The notes beneath the pieces were generated by a model. The model saw only the letters and a list, made by a program, of their open reading frames with translations. It had not been told where the DNA came from and did not search any database. DNA of 64,000 nt from Saprospiraceae bacterium (lineage in GTDB: Bacteria; Bacteroidota; Bacteroidia; Chitinophagales; Saprospiraceae). Below, piece by piece: positions 9,092 to 16,447 of this stretch. Within the stretch, counting starts at the first letter, position 1. The number at the start of each line of letters is the position of its first letter. The translations under genes and the position numbers were made by a program. The DNA lies in assembly GCA_021604865.1 (NCBI GenBank), contig BQJU01000025.1, positions 33,421-97,420 on the forward strand, written 5' to 3'.

Positions 9092-10097
9092 CCTGATATC
9101 CCTGCAATTTCTCCTTAAAATACCGCCCCTGTCGGGAAGGCGTATAATTCCAATCAGTGTACAAACGCGGGGCCCATCTGTTATCAAACACCCAAACCAC
9201 ATAGGATATTTCTTTTTCATCACAATAACCGGTGATCGCATCACCATAAGATTCATCACTGATAACTGGGATATGTGCTCCGGGATCATCAGCCCCAGAA
9301 AAACCTATTTCAGTCAATATTAAAGGATATTTTTCTTTGACAAAACCCCAATCATTGGTCCATTTTTCTTCCCAGGGTTTTGCTCTTTTTTGCGGGTAAG
9401 GGTGACTGACATAAGCGATCCCTTTTGCATCTATTGGGTTGTCTTTTACCGGAGTAAGATCGTAGGCCCAATTGAATCCTGCTACCAGGGGAATGCCTTG
9501 GCCTCCATTAGCCCGTATGATGGTGATCATTTCCTCATTCATGGCTTTCCAATCCGCCCAGGTAAGGGTACCCAATTTGTTGTGTATAGTGGTAGGTTCA
9601 TTGTATAATTCGTAGAAGGCCACGGTTGTATTTTCGCCATATTTTTCGGCAATGGTTCGCCAAAAGTCAAAGGTTTGTTTTTGGGTGGTATCATAACCGT
9701 CAGACTGGTACATTTCTGTTCGTAGATTGCCAATGCTATGCCAGTCGATAACCACATACAACCCCAATTGGGTGGCCCAGGTGATGCCTTTGTCCAGGAG
9801 GTCTAGATATTCTTTTTTGCCTCTTTTGTTCCAGGCTCTCGGATGTACAGGAAATCGAACCAGGTTGGCTCCCCATTTTTTCATTTCTTCAAAATAGCTT
9901 TTGTCCCAATGTCCTTCATCCTCCAATTTGTCGGGATCACTGGTGTTTAACCCTCTGAAGATAATCGTTTTGCCGTCTTTGGTTACAAAGTCATTGCCAC
10001 TTACACTTATTCTGCTTAAGGAGGATTGTGCGGAAGTTAAACTCCATACCAGCAACAATAAGAAGGCGCATAAATTTTGAATAGAAGCCACTTTCAT
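9060..10097 (-). CDS. Secreted glycoside hydrolase family 5 (cellulase/endoglucanase-like)
   Basis: 345 residues with a signal peptide (LCAFLLLLVWSLTSAQ, cleavage after ~23) and a complete (beta/alpha)8 GH5 catalytic domain. The acid/base is Glu167 in ELYNEP and the nucleophile is Glu263 in LTEIG. Also visible are RFPVHP (79-86), IDWHS (118-121), SHPYP (231-235) and a late WVFD tryptophan motif. It should cleave beta-1,4-glucan or a related beta-linked polysaccharide in the periplasm or outside the cell. It starts 6 bases after the cyclase stop, suggesting an operon. The last ~11 codons appear to be replaced by sequence from a cytochrome-c gene in another frame, so the natural C-terminus may be altered, though the catalytic domain looks intact. 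Confidence 0.88.
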   Translation of the reverse strand: MKVASIQNLCAFLLLLVWSLTSAQSSLSRISVSGNDFVTKDGKTIIFRGLNTSDPDKLEDEGHWDKSYFEEMKKWGANLVRFPVHPRAWNKRGKKEYLDLLDKGITWATQLGLYVVIDWHSIGNLRTEMYQSDGYDTTQKQTFDFWRTIAEKYGENTTVAFYELYNEPTTIHNKLGTLTWADWKAMNEEMITIIRANGGQGIPLVAGFNWAYDLTPVKDNPIDAKGIAYVSHPYPQKRAKPWEEKWTNDWGFVKEKYPLILTEIGFSGADDPGAHIPVISDESYGDAITGYCDEKEISYVVWVFDNRWAPRLYTDWNYTPSRQGRYFKEKLQGYQVDTRFPNNDQ

Positions 10098-10103
10098 ATT
10101 TAA

Positions 10104-11237
10104 TTAATGTTTATCGGTTTTTATTTCAACCGTATTCAAGGCCACTTTCTCTTCTTTTCCACGCAACTCGATCTCTCCTATTGGAATACTCTGGAATTGG
10201 CCATTGAGTTGTAGCCGTTGTAACAGATTGGATGAGATTAAAATTTCTGCTTTGTAGTTGTTGCATAAACCTTGTATACGGGAAGTGGTATTGAGCACAT
10301 CTCCTGAGAAAACGATATCTTTTTTGATGACCCCTATCTCTCCTACCATTGCCTCACCGATATGTAATCCAGCTTTAAATGACGGGATTAGATCGTATTT
10401 TTCCAGATAGTACAATTTTCTTTCTTCCAGTTTCCTCGCTACCTGGAAAAAACACTGCAGACAATTGTTTTCTTTCAACCCTTTTTCTACTGGCCATGAA
10501 ATGACGACCTCATCACCTACGTATTGATAAATTTCGCCCAAATTTTGAATAATGGGTTCGGTAATGTCTTGAAAAACATCCCTCATTAACTCAAAAAAAT
10601 ATTTGTTCCCTATTTTTTCTGCAATGGTAGTAGAGGATTTGAGGTCCAGAAACATAAAAATCCTTTCTTCTTCCCTTGGATGGTAATATTTTCCGGTAAT
10701 AAATTTCCACAACACACCCTGGCCAAATTTATCATTCACCTGCAACATAAATTGGGTGCCGGAAACCAACAATCCCCAGATGATCATGGTGATAAAAAAG
10801 GAGGGTGTGTTTAGGTTGAGCAGCAGGTTATTCAGGGATTTAAGTAAAGCAGCAACTACATCCATCTGAAAAAGAAAATAGATAAATGCCAAAGTGAAAA
10901 GACCAATTACGGCTAAAACTATGTATAACACGATAAAAAGCAAACCCGAATTGATCACTCCAAAAAGGAAAGATCTTTGCCGGTAACGGGAATACATTTT
11001 AAACACCAAAAAATACCCACCAACCAGCCCGCTAAAAGCACTCAGGATCAAGGTAGGGATGAAGTCAGGCCAAAATAAATATGATCCTGTTAATTTTTTC
11101 ATTGCAATGAGATCGGCCACAAAAAAATATTCATTAATAAAAATAACGGCTGCGATCAGCATCCAGCATAAAGCGATGACCAATACTCTTTGCATTTTCA
11201 TCCAAAACTGGGTGTTGTGCTTATCTATTGTTGCCAT
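10104..11237 (-). CDS. Membrane-anchored class III adenylate/guanylate cyclase
   Basis: 377 residues: four hydrophobic segments in the first ~165 residues, then a cytoplasmic class III nucleotide cyclase domain. Metal-binding aspartates are Asp198 (FMFLDLKSST) and Asp242 (YQYVGDEVVI). The transition-state pair is Asn316/Arg320 in NTTSRIQ. It should make cAMP or cGMP from the nucleoside triphosphate; specificity cannot be read with confidence. It is first in a closely spaced minus-strand run with GH5 and the dioxygenase. No receptor domain beyond the membrane segments is seen, so the signal may be sensed by the membrane part. Confidence 0.88.
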   Translation of the reverse strand: MATIDKHNTQFWMKMQRVLVIALCWMLIAAVIFINEYFFVADLIAMKKLTGSYLFWPDFIPTLILSAFSGLVGGYFLVFKMYSRYRQRSFLFGVINSGLLFIVLYIVLAVIGLFTLAFIYFLFQMDVVAALLKSLNNLLLNLNTPSFFITMIIWGLLVSGTQFMLQVNDKFGQGVLWKFITGKYYHPREEERIFMFLDLKSSTTIAEKIGNKYFFELMRDVFQDITEPIIQNLGEIYQYVGDEVVISWPVEKGLKENNCLQCFFQVARKLEERKLYYLEKYDLIPSFKAGLHIGEAMVGEIGVIKKDIVFSGDVLNTTSRIQGLCNNYKAEILISSNLLQRLQLNGQFQSIPIGEIELRGKEEKVALNTVEIKTDKH

Positions 11238-11399
11238 AGGTTTATCGATTATTTCTTGGAACCCAAGACAATTTAATGGTTTCTATACTTATGAGCCTAT
11301 TTGGAGGGCAACCTTTTGATTTCAAAGGATATCTTTGGTGAAATTAAGGAATTAGGTATCAATCATCGTCTCTAATTGTCTGATCAAAGATATTGTATT

Positions 11400-12590
11400 A
11401 TGTCCAATGTTCACTACGGTATTGACAATCTACTGGCATTACGATCCCACCCCATGCAAAAAGGCAACTGGGGCCTGGTCACCAATGCTGCTGCACGTAC
11501 CAGGGAGGGTATCACGAATCGGCAAGCATTAATACAGGAAGGCTGGCAATTAACTTGTTTGTTTTCACCAGAACATGGCTTATCGGCCATGGGAGCAGAT
11601 GGCCAGGCACAGGCTCATCATCAGGATCAAGAGACAGGTTTACCGGTATATAGCCTCTATGGTCCACAATTCGGCCCTACATTGCGTATGCTGGAATCGC
11701 TGGATGGCCTCCTGTTCGATTTGCCTGATGTGGGCGTACGCTTTTATACTTATGTATGGACTCTGAGTTATCTGATGGAAGCTTGCCTGGAAGCGGAAAA
11801 ATCTTTAGTGATACTGGATCGACCAAATCCGCTAAGTGGACAACTGGCCCTGGCTGAAGGGCCCATGCTGGATGAGACACAATGGAGTTCCTTTATCGGC
11901 CGCTGGAGCATCCCCGTGCGGCATAGCCTGACCCTGGGAGAGCTGGCCCGTTATTGGCAACAAGAGAAAAATATGCAGCAGCTCGAGCTGAGCGTTATTG
12001 CCTGTCAGGGTTGGCAGCGATGGCAATATCAGACAGATACCGAATTGCCCTTTATTCCTCCTTCTCCCGCCATTAATCATCCTGAAACCCTGCTGACCTA
12101 TCCGGCACTTTGTTTTATGGAGGGTGTAAATGTGAATGAAGGCCGGGGTACTCCTTTTCCTTTTCAGCAGTTTGGGGCACCCTGGCTGAATGGCCAACAA
12201 TTCGCTCAAATTCTAAACGGTTTTGGCTTCACCGGTGTGCATTTTGAGTCCTGTCGGTTTAGACCACAAACGAACCGGTATGTCGGGCAGGATTGTCAAG
12301 GTGTACGCTTAGTGGGGATAACTCCTAGTGATTACCGGCCGGTACAAACGGGCATAGGTATCCTTGCCTTGCTTCGGCTACATTATCCGGAAGCTGCACA
12401 ATGGGCCACTTATCCGACCCATGCCAATCCCTTGGGCACGCATCATTTGGATCTGCTACTAGGCAATTCCGCTATTCGCCTTTTGTTGGCGCAAAATCCA
12501 GAACAGGTACTGGCCAATTTATCGACTTTAACCATCGCTCCGGACTGGGAACCACGAGTGGCACCCTTTTTAATCTATGCCGACTCCTGA
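11400..12590 (+). CDS. namZ: DUF1343 / NamZ-like exo-beta-N-acetylmuramidase
   Basis: 396 residues from the ATG at 11400 (an in-frame TTG at 11376 adds only eight residues). Characteristic DUF1343 motifs are seen in order: LVTNAAA, LFSPEHGLS, LPVYSLYG, LLFDLPDVGVRFYTYVWTL, ILDRPNPLSG, MEGVNVNEGRG and a C-terminal low-complexity-free domain. Characterised members (NamZ) release N-acetylmuramic acid from the non-reducing ends of peptidoglycan fragments. No clear signal peptide is visible from this start, which is unusual because several homologues are exported. It may act on recycled muropeptides inside the cell. The gene stands alone between the divergent cyclase and a hypothetical gene. Confidence 0.85.
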   Translation: MSNVHYGIDNLLALRSHPMQKGNWGLVTNAAARTREGITNRQALIQEGWQLTCLFSPEHGLSAMGADGQAQAHHQDQETGLPVYSLYGPQFGPTLRMLESLDGLLFDLPDVGVRFYTYVWTLSYLMEACLEAEKSLVILDRPNPLSGQLALAEGPMLDETQWSSFIGRWSIPVRHSLTLGELARYWQQEKNMQQLELSVIACQGWQRWQYQTDTELPFIPPSPAINHPETLLTYPALCFMEGVNVNEGRGTPFPFQQFGAPWLNGQQFAQILNGFGFTGVHFESCRFRPQTNRYVGQDCQGVRLVGITPSDYRPVQTGIGILALLRLHYPEAAQWATYPTHANPLGTHHLDLLLGNSAIRLLLAQNPEQVLANLSTLTIAPDWEPRVAPFLIYADS

Positions 12591-12695
12591 TTGGCTATAG
12601 TTAACTATATTTGGGGATATGAATAAAGACATATTCTCAAGAAGAAGCTCCAAACAAGCTAGTGAAAAGGGGCCGCATAATTCTAAATTTATTAC

Positions 12696-13166
12696 ATGAA
12701 AGCAGTCACTGTCAAAGAACTGAAACAAGAATTAAACAATCGTTCTGCCAAGGAACTGCTTGAACTCTGTCTTCGTTTGTCAAAATTCAAAAAGGAAAAT
12801 AAGGAATTATTGACCTACCTCCTGTTTGAAGCAGCCGACGAAAGGGCTTATATTGAAAGTGTAAAGAGGGAGATGGATGAACAATTTGAGCAAATCAATA
12901 AAAAGAGCTATTACTTTATCAGAAAAAGTATGCGCAAAATATTGACCAACCTACGGAAGTACATCCGGTATTCTCCCAAGAAAGAAACAGAGGTGGAGTT
13001 GTTGATTTATTTTTGTACAAAACTAAAACATTTCACCCCCTCCATTCATAAAAGCACTCGCCTTCAAAATCTCTACAACCGGCTAATTGAAACCATCAGA
13101 AAAAAGATTACGGCTTTACATGAGGATTTGCAATATGATTATGGGGTGGAGTTGGACGCTTTGTGA
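12696..13166 (+). CDS. Helical basic protein, family not recognised
   Basis: 156 residues from an ATG at 12696, rich in Lys, Glu and Leu, and predicted to be almost all helical. It has a heptad-like N-terminal part (VKELKQELNNRSAKELLEL), a basic middle (SYYFIRKSMRKILTNLRKYIRY) and no membrane segment or signal. Similar small helical proteins are common among Bacteroidota hypotheticals, but I cannot name a family. A solitary copy of a mini-element end (CTCCAAACAAGCT, ~12638-12650) lies just upstream. Function unknown; cytoplasmic location likely. Confidence 0.65.
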   Translation: MKAVTVKELKQELNNRSAKELLELCLRLSKFKKENKELLTYLLFEAADERAYIESVKREMDEQFEQINKKSYYFIRKSMRKILTNLRKYIRYSPKKETEVELLIYFCTKLKHFTPSIHKSTRLQNLYNRLIETIRKKITALHEDLQYDYGVELDAL

Positions 13167-13241
13167 GTGAGCGCTTGTCGTCAAAAAACAATAAACATGA
13201 AAAGTATTCCCTTGATTTGGAGGCAAACAAAAAGAATAAAT

Positions 13242-13955
13242 ATGAAAAAGTATCAGTTTGTTACCTTGTTATTAGCATTGTCAATAATGGCATGTAATAA
13301 GGATGATGACACCAATCCGATTGACATAAGTATTCCTTGTACTAATGAATTAATTGATTTAGATACCATTCGCTTAAATCCAGAGTCATTAGAATTTATA
13401 CCGTATGATGGAGAAGAAAGTTTTTACTTCAAAAATAATATTGGAGAAGAGGTGAAGTTTGAGCCACTGTATCCTCCGATATCACATAGTTTTAGAGAAA
13501 CCGATTTTGAATTGACTTGTGATGATGGAGATATAAATAATTATGTATTTACCCGTGAACAATATGCGGTGTCTCACAAATGCACAGATTTAAACCTCCA
13601 ATTTTACTTAAACGTATATTCGTACAATTCATCTGAATACCCACAGTTTGTTGATAAGTTTACATTAATATTCCACGAACCTTCGTTAGACAATTTTATT
13701 GATACCCTTATACAATTGAAAGTTATCACAAGCTTTAAGGATGAAGAAGAATTATTAGGTGATGAATTCGACAGTTATAATCAATATGAATTCAAAGGTG
13801 AAATTGAACTGCTAGATAAGACATTCAACAATGTTTACAAGGTAATTGAACCTGAAGACAATTTGCTAACTGAATTGTATTTTTCTAAAGAGTATGGAAT
13901 TGTTGGATTTAAAGATTTAGAATTTAGGCTTTGGGTATTCGATAGATTTGAATAG
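13242..13955 (+). CDS. Hypothetical lipoprotein
   Basis: Taking the ATG at 13242 gives 237 residues with a clean lipoprotein signal: MKKYQ, a hydrophobic run (FVTLLLALSI) and a lipobox MAC, followed by an Asp-rich spacer (NKDDD) typical of Bacteroidota surface lipoproteins. The open frame upstream to 13167 would bury this signal and is rejected. The mature part is acidic and AT-rich with no recognisable domain. The gene is distinctly more AT-rich than its neighbours, hinting at a different origin. It is followed within a few bases by a mini-element at 13960. Confidence 0.7.
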   Translation: MKKYQFVTLLLALSIMACNKDDDTNPIDISIPCTNELIDLDTIRLNPESLEFIPYDGEESFYFKNNIGEEVKFEPLYPPISHSFRETDFELTCDDGDINNYVFTREQYAVSHKCTDLNLQFYLNVYSYNSSEYPQFVDKFTLIFHEPSLDNFIDTLIQLKVITSFKDEEELLGDEFDSYNQYEFKGEIELLDKTFNNVYKVIEPEDNLLTELYFSKEYGIVGFKDLEFRLWVFDRFE

Positions 13956-13959
13956 CTAA

Positions 13960-14001
13960 GAGCATGCTTTTTGCTACAAAATCCGATCTCCAAACAAGCA
14001 C
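13960..14001. repeat. Short, degraded copy of the GAG...CTC mini-element
   Basis: Starts GAGCATGCTT and ends CTCCAAACAAGCAC, with TAA on the left and TTA on the right. The inner part (TTTTTGCTACAAAATCCGATCTCCAAA) is close to the right end of the larger copy at 15777-15983 (TTTTCGCTACAAAAGTCGACCTCCAAA). It therefore looks like an internal-deletion derivative of the same family. It sits between a lipoprotein stop and the convergent universal stress gene's stop. Confidence 0.5.
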
Positions 14002-14005
14002 TTAA

Positions 14006-14848
14006 TCAATTCAACACCAGCAGTGGTAACTCAAGCATAAATGCCATGCGTCTGGTGTGGCTTTTGCCAAATACTTTTTCCCAGAAATTTCTTTTGGAGC
14101 GGTGCATAATGATCAATTCGGCGCCATAGTCATTGGCGTATTCTGCAATGACAGATTCGATATCTTTGCCCAGTTCGATGTGAAAGATAGTCTGGATAGA
14201 CGGGGAGTGGTCGACCATATATTTGGCGAAGGTTTCCAAGGCTTTATCGTCTTTTGCCACCCGGTCTTTCACGACATGGATACACCTGACTATCGAAATA
14301 TTCGGGTAGATCAATTCGGTAGCTCTCCACAGTTCGTAGGGGTCTTCATGAGCAAGGTTAGTAGCAAAGAGGACTTTGTCGATGGGCTTGAACCGGTAAG
14401 CCTGTGGCACCAGGATAACGGGACAGGGGCTATCACTAAGGACGCCTGTGGATATTGTCCCTAATGCTTTTTCCAGTCTGCTGTGATTACTACCCTGCGT
14501 ACCCATGATGATGAGATCTGCGTGGATGACTTTAGCTTCCTCGTTAATTGCGGCAGCGGTTCCTCCGGCAGTTACATTGGTCGTTAGTTTGACCTGGGAT
14601 TTCCCCATTTCTGCCAGACTTTTTTTGCTATACGCTTCGACGGCCTTCATCGATGCCCGTCCCTCGTCGAATAGAACTTTCAACAAATCATCACTCGTCA
14701 TAGAAAGCTCCGGAGCAGTCACACTGGGCTCTACTATATGCAAGATATGGAGGTGAGCCTTTTGATTACCAATAAAATCAAGGGCATAAGCCAGGGCATC
14801 ACCAGCATTTTCTGAAAAATCAGTAGGAATAAGTATTTTTTTCATCAA
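14006..14848 (-). CDS. Tandem universal stress protein (UspA superfamily)
   Basis: 280 residues with two Usp folds. The first begins KKILIPTDFSENAGDALAYA and has an ATP-loop-like IIMGTQGS...LGTIST near residues 113-131, with one residue more between the glycines than in the usual G-2x-G-9x-G(S/T). The second half keeps the fold (KVLFATNLAHED; LIIMHRSKRNFWEKVFGKSHTRRMAF), but its loop lacks the glycine pattern and probably does not bind ATP. Members modulate survival under stress in the cytoplasm; the target is unknown. It is a single gene, convergent with the preceding lipoprotein gene. Confidence 0.85.
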   Translation of the reverse strand: MMKKILIPTDFSENAGDALAYALDFIGNQKAHLHILHIVEPSVTAPELSMTSDDLLKVLFDEGRASMKAVEAYSKKSLAEMGKSQVKLTTNVTAGGTAAAINEEAKVIHADLIIMGTQGSNHSRLEKALGTISTGVLSDSPCPVILVPQAYRFKPIDKVLFATNLAHEDPYELWRATELIYPNISIVRCIHVVKDRVAKDDKALETFAKYMVDHSPSIQTIFHIELGKDIESVIAEYANDYGAELIIMHRSKRNFWEKVFGKSHTRRMAFMLELPLLVLN

Positions 14849-15091
14849 GATAGAATTTCATTCTCTACAAATGTCAGGCAATTATTTGCAGTTTGAACTG
14901 ACCATTGTTTTCTTGATTAATGATTTAGATCATCCCTGTTTAGCATTTACTGCATTTGAATATTACTGATTTCAATCAGCATGGAGATTTGTGAATATGC
15001 AGATGAGTGACATTGTTTATTCAGGGTGGATGTGCATTTTGGGCCAAAAATCTTGTATTTTGGATAACCTTTAACTTAAAACCATTTCATC

Positions 15092-15766
15092 ATGAAAACA
15101 CGCCACCTGATCTTTCTCACCACTGGCCTTTTGTTCCTTTCAGCGGCTTTGTTTTCCCAAAAATCAATCATCTTTTACGGCGGTGTGTCGAAACCCAATT
15201 TGTTGATTGTCGAAAAAAATCATCAAAACTACCAGGAAAAGACCTCATGGAGGACACAATTTGGCCTACAATTATTAAATAAAATAGATCATAAAAGAAG
15301 AAGTCTCAGTTTGTTTTATTTAGATAGAAAATACAAAGCTTCTTCATACAGCGGCGGTATTGCAGGAGGTTATGGAAATGATGCCTACGTCAGATCGTCA
15401 CATCTGTGTGTAAAAGGAAAATTTGGCAAATACCTGGATGATGGCAACCACTGTTATATAGATTTTGGAGGTTATCTAGGCATACCGCTCTATCGTAAAA
15501 TTAAATATAGTTATGGCGGAAGTCTTTCCATTCCAGGACAGCCTACGACTTATACAGGGGGGCGAACGGAAGATGCTTCCAAGCTCATTAATTCTGTAGA
15601 AGCAGGATTATCGGCCAATTTTGGTTATGAATTTACCTTGATGAAAAGGATTAATCTTTTTATAGAAACTGTACTCAATCTGGCGATGCATGGGCAAGAA
15701 GAAATTAATACGTTATTGCTTGATCAGGGTTTTGTGTTGGGTGTAAGTTATCCGTTGAACGATTGA
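15092..15766 (+). CDS. Putative outer-membrane beta-barrel protein
   Basis: 224 residues with a signal peptide (LIFLTTGLLFLSAALFSQ, cleaved after ~22), then alternating polar/aromatic strands (FYGGVS, SLSLFYLDRKY, HCYIDFGGYLGIPL, NLFIETVLNLAM) and a final strand GFVLGVSYPL, as in small outer-membrane barrels. About eight strands seem possible. No specific family is recognised. Upstream lie ~240 bases without a gene that must hold promoters for it and the divergent stress-protein gene; no convincing -33/-7 pair was found there. A mini-element begins about 10 bases after its stop. Confidence 0.6.
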   Translation: MKTRHLIFLTTGLLFLSAALFSQKSIIFYGGVSKPNLLIVEKNHQNYQEKTSWRTQFGLQLLNKIDHKRRSLSLFYLDRKYKASSYSGGIAGGYGNDAYVRSSHLCVKGKFGKYLDDGNHCYIDFGGYLGIPLYRKIKYSYGGSLSIPGQPTTYTGGRTEDASKLINSVEAGLSANFGYEFTLMKRINLFIETVLNLAMHGQEEINTLLLDQGFVLGVSYPLND

Positions 15767-15776
15767 TGGCACTTAC

Positions 15777-15983
15777 GAGTATTTTTGGAGGCGAACCATA
15801 CGCTTGCGCTGAAGCTTCAGCGTAGGAGCATTGGCTGCAAAGGATCCCTTTTTCTATGATACTTTCCCGACCTAGCGGTTTCCCTTCGGCGGGACAGGCT
15901 GTTACTTTTCTTGTCCGTACTTCAGGAGTGAACTTCAAAAAATTGAGGCTTTTCGCTACAAAAGTCGACCTCCAAAGAAGCTC
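15777..15983. repeat. Mini inverted-repeat element (MITE-like), ~207 bp
   Basis: The left end GAGTATTTTTGGAGG and right end CCTCCAAAGAAGCTC are imperfect inverted repeats (left: TTA plus one base before the tip). The body, read on the minus strand, matches the 162-bp element at 36498-36659 over several blocks (GCGAAAAGC.TCAATTTTTTG, GTACGGACAAGAAAAGTAAC, GGATCCTTT.CAGC). Relative to that copy it carries two extra hairpin-like inserts, around 15800-15830 and 15868-15900. The right tip abuts the stop codon of the GRAM-like gene (15983-15985). No transposase is encoded. Confidence 0.65.
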
Positions 15984-16291
15984 TATATCAAATCAAGCCG
16001 CTCTAACAAAACTTTTTTAAACCCTCGTACATCATCCAAAACAAAGAGGTCATATCTTCCTTCCTTATCCTGGATGCGCAGGCCATTTTTTGCCAAATTG
16101 AACACTAAGTATGCTTCTACCTTTTCAATGTTTGCCAATGGTATGGTCAGGTTGAGGTGACTTTCCTGAAAATCAGCCAGTCGAAAAATGACGGCGGTTT
16201 CCCAAAGCTCCAAATTACCTAAAAGCTGGTTGGTGCCATTCCATAGGGAAGCCGGCGTTGAAAAGACTGGATTAGGGGGATGCTCATTCAT
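15983..16291 (-). CDS. GRAM/PH-like domain protein
   Basis: 102 residues from the ATG at 16291; the frame extends upstream to 16405 but lies in a long hairpin. The pattern ASLWNG.NQLLGNLELWETAVIFRLADF, then PLANIEKVEAYL, GLRIQDKEGRYDLFVLDDVRGFKKVL resembles a GRAM/PH-like beta domain with a C-terminal helix. No signal or membrane segment is present, so it is probably cytoplasmic. Its stop codon TAG is shared with the tip of the mini-element at 15777-15983, so the original C-terminus may have been changed by that insertion. It follows the giant T9SS gene on the same strand, separated by a strong hairpin. Function unknown. Confidence 0.55.
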   Translation of the reverse strand: MNEHPPNPVFSTPASLWNGTNQLLGNLELWETAVIFRLADFQESHLNLTIPLANIEKVEAYLVFNLAKNGLRIQDKEGRYDLFVLDDVRGFKKVLLERLDLI

Positions 16292-16335
16292 AGTGTAAGG
16301 TTTTTGAGCTTGCTTGGATTTAATGCTTAAGTTTA

Positions 16336-16403
16336 GAGTTTGCCGCCACCAGAATTCCCCTGTATCTCCCTTTAAATGTAGGGAATCTGGTAGCAGCAAA
16401 CTC
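16336..16403. repeat. 68-bp long hairpin between the giant T9SS gene and the GRAM-like gene
   Basis: GAGTTTGC (16336-16343) pairs with GCAAACTC (16396-16403). Inside it ACCAGAATTCCC pairs with GGGAATCTGGT with a one-base bulge. The left flank is TTTA, so the TTA|GAG tip resembles the other mini-elements in this window; the right flank is AAA. It could also terminate the upstream minus-strand gene (16448-21925). Confidence 0.55.
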
Positions 16404-16447
16404 AAAATTCAGGTCATTTTTTCCGTAAAGGGCATGTTTGGAAGAGG

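Noticed and set aside
13167..13241. Upstream extension of the lipoprotein gene
   Set aside because: It would hide the lipoprotein signal peptide that begins at 13242.
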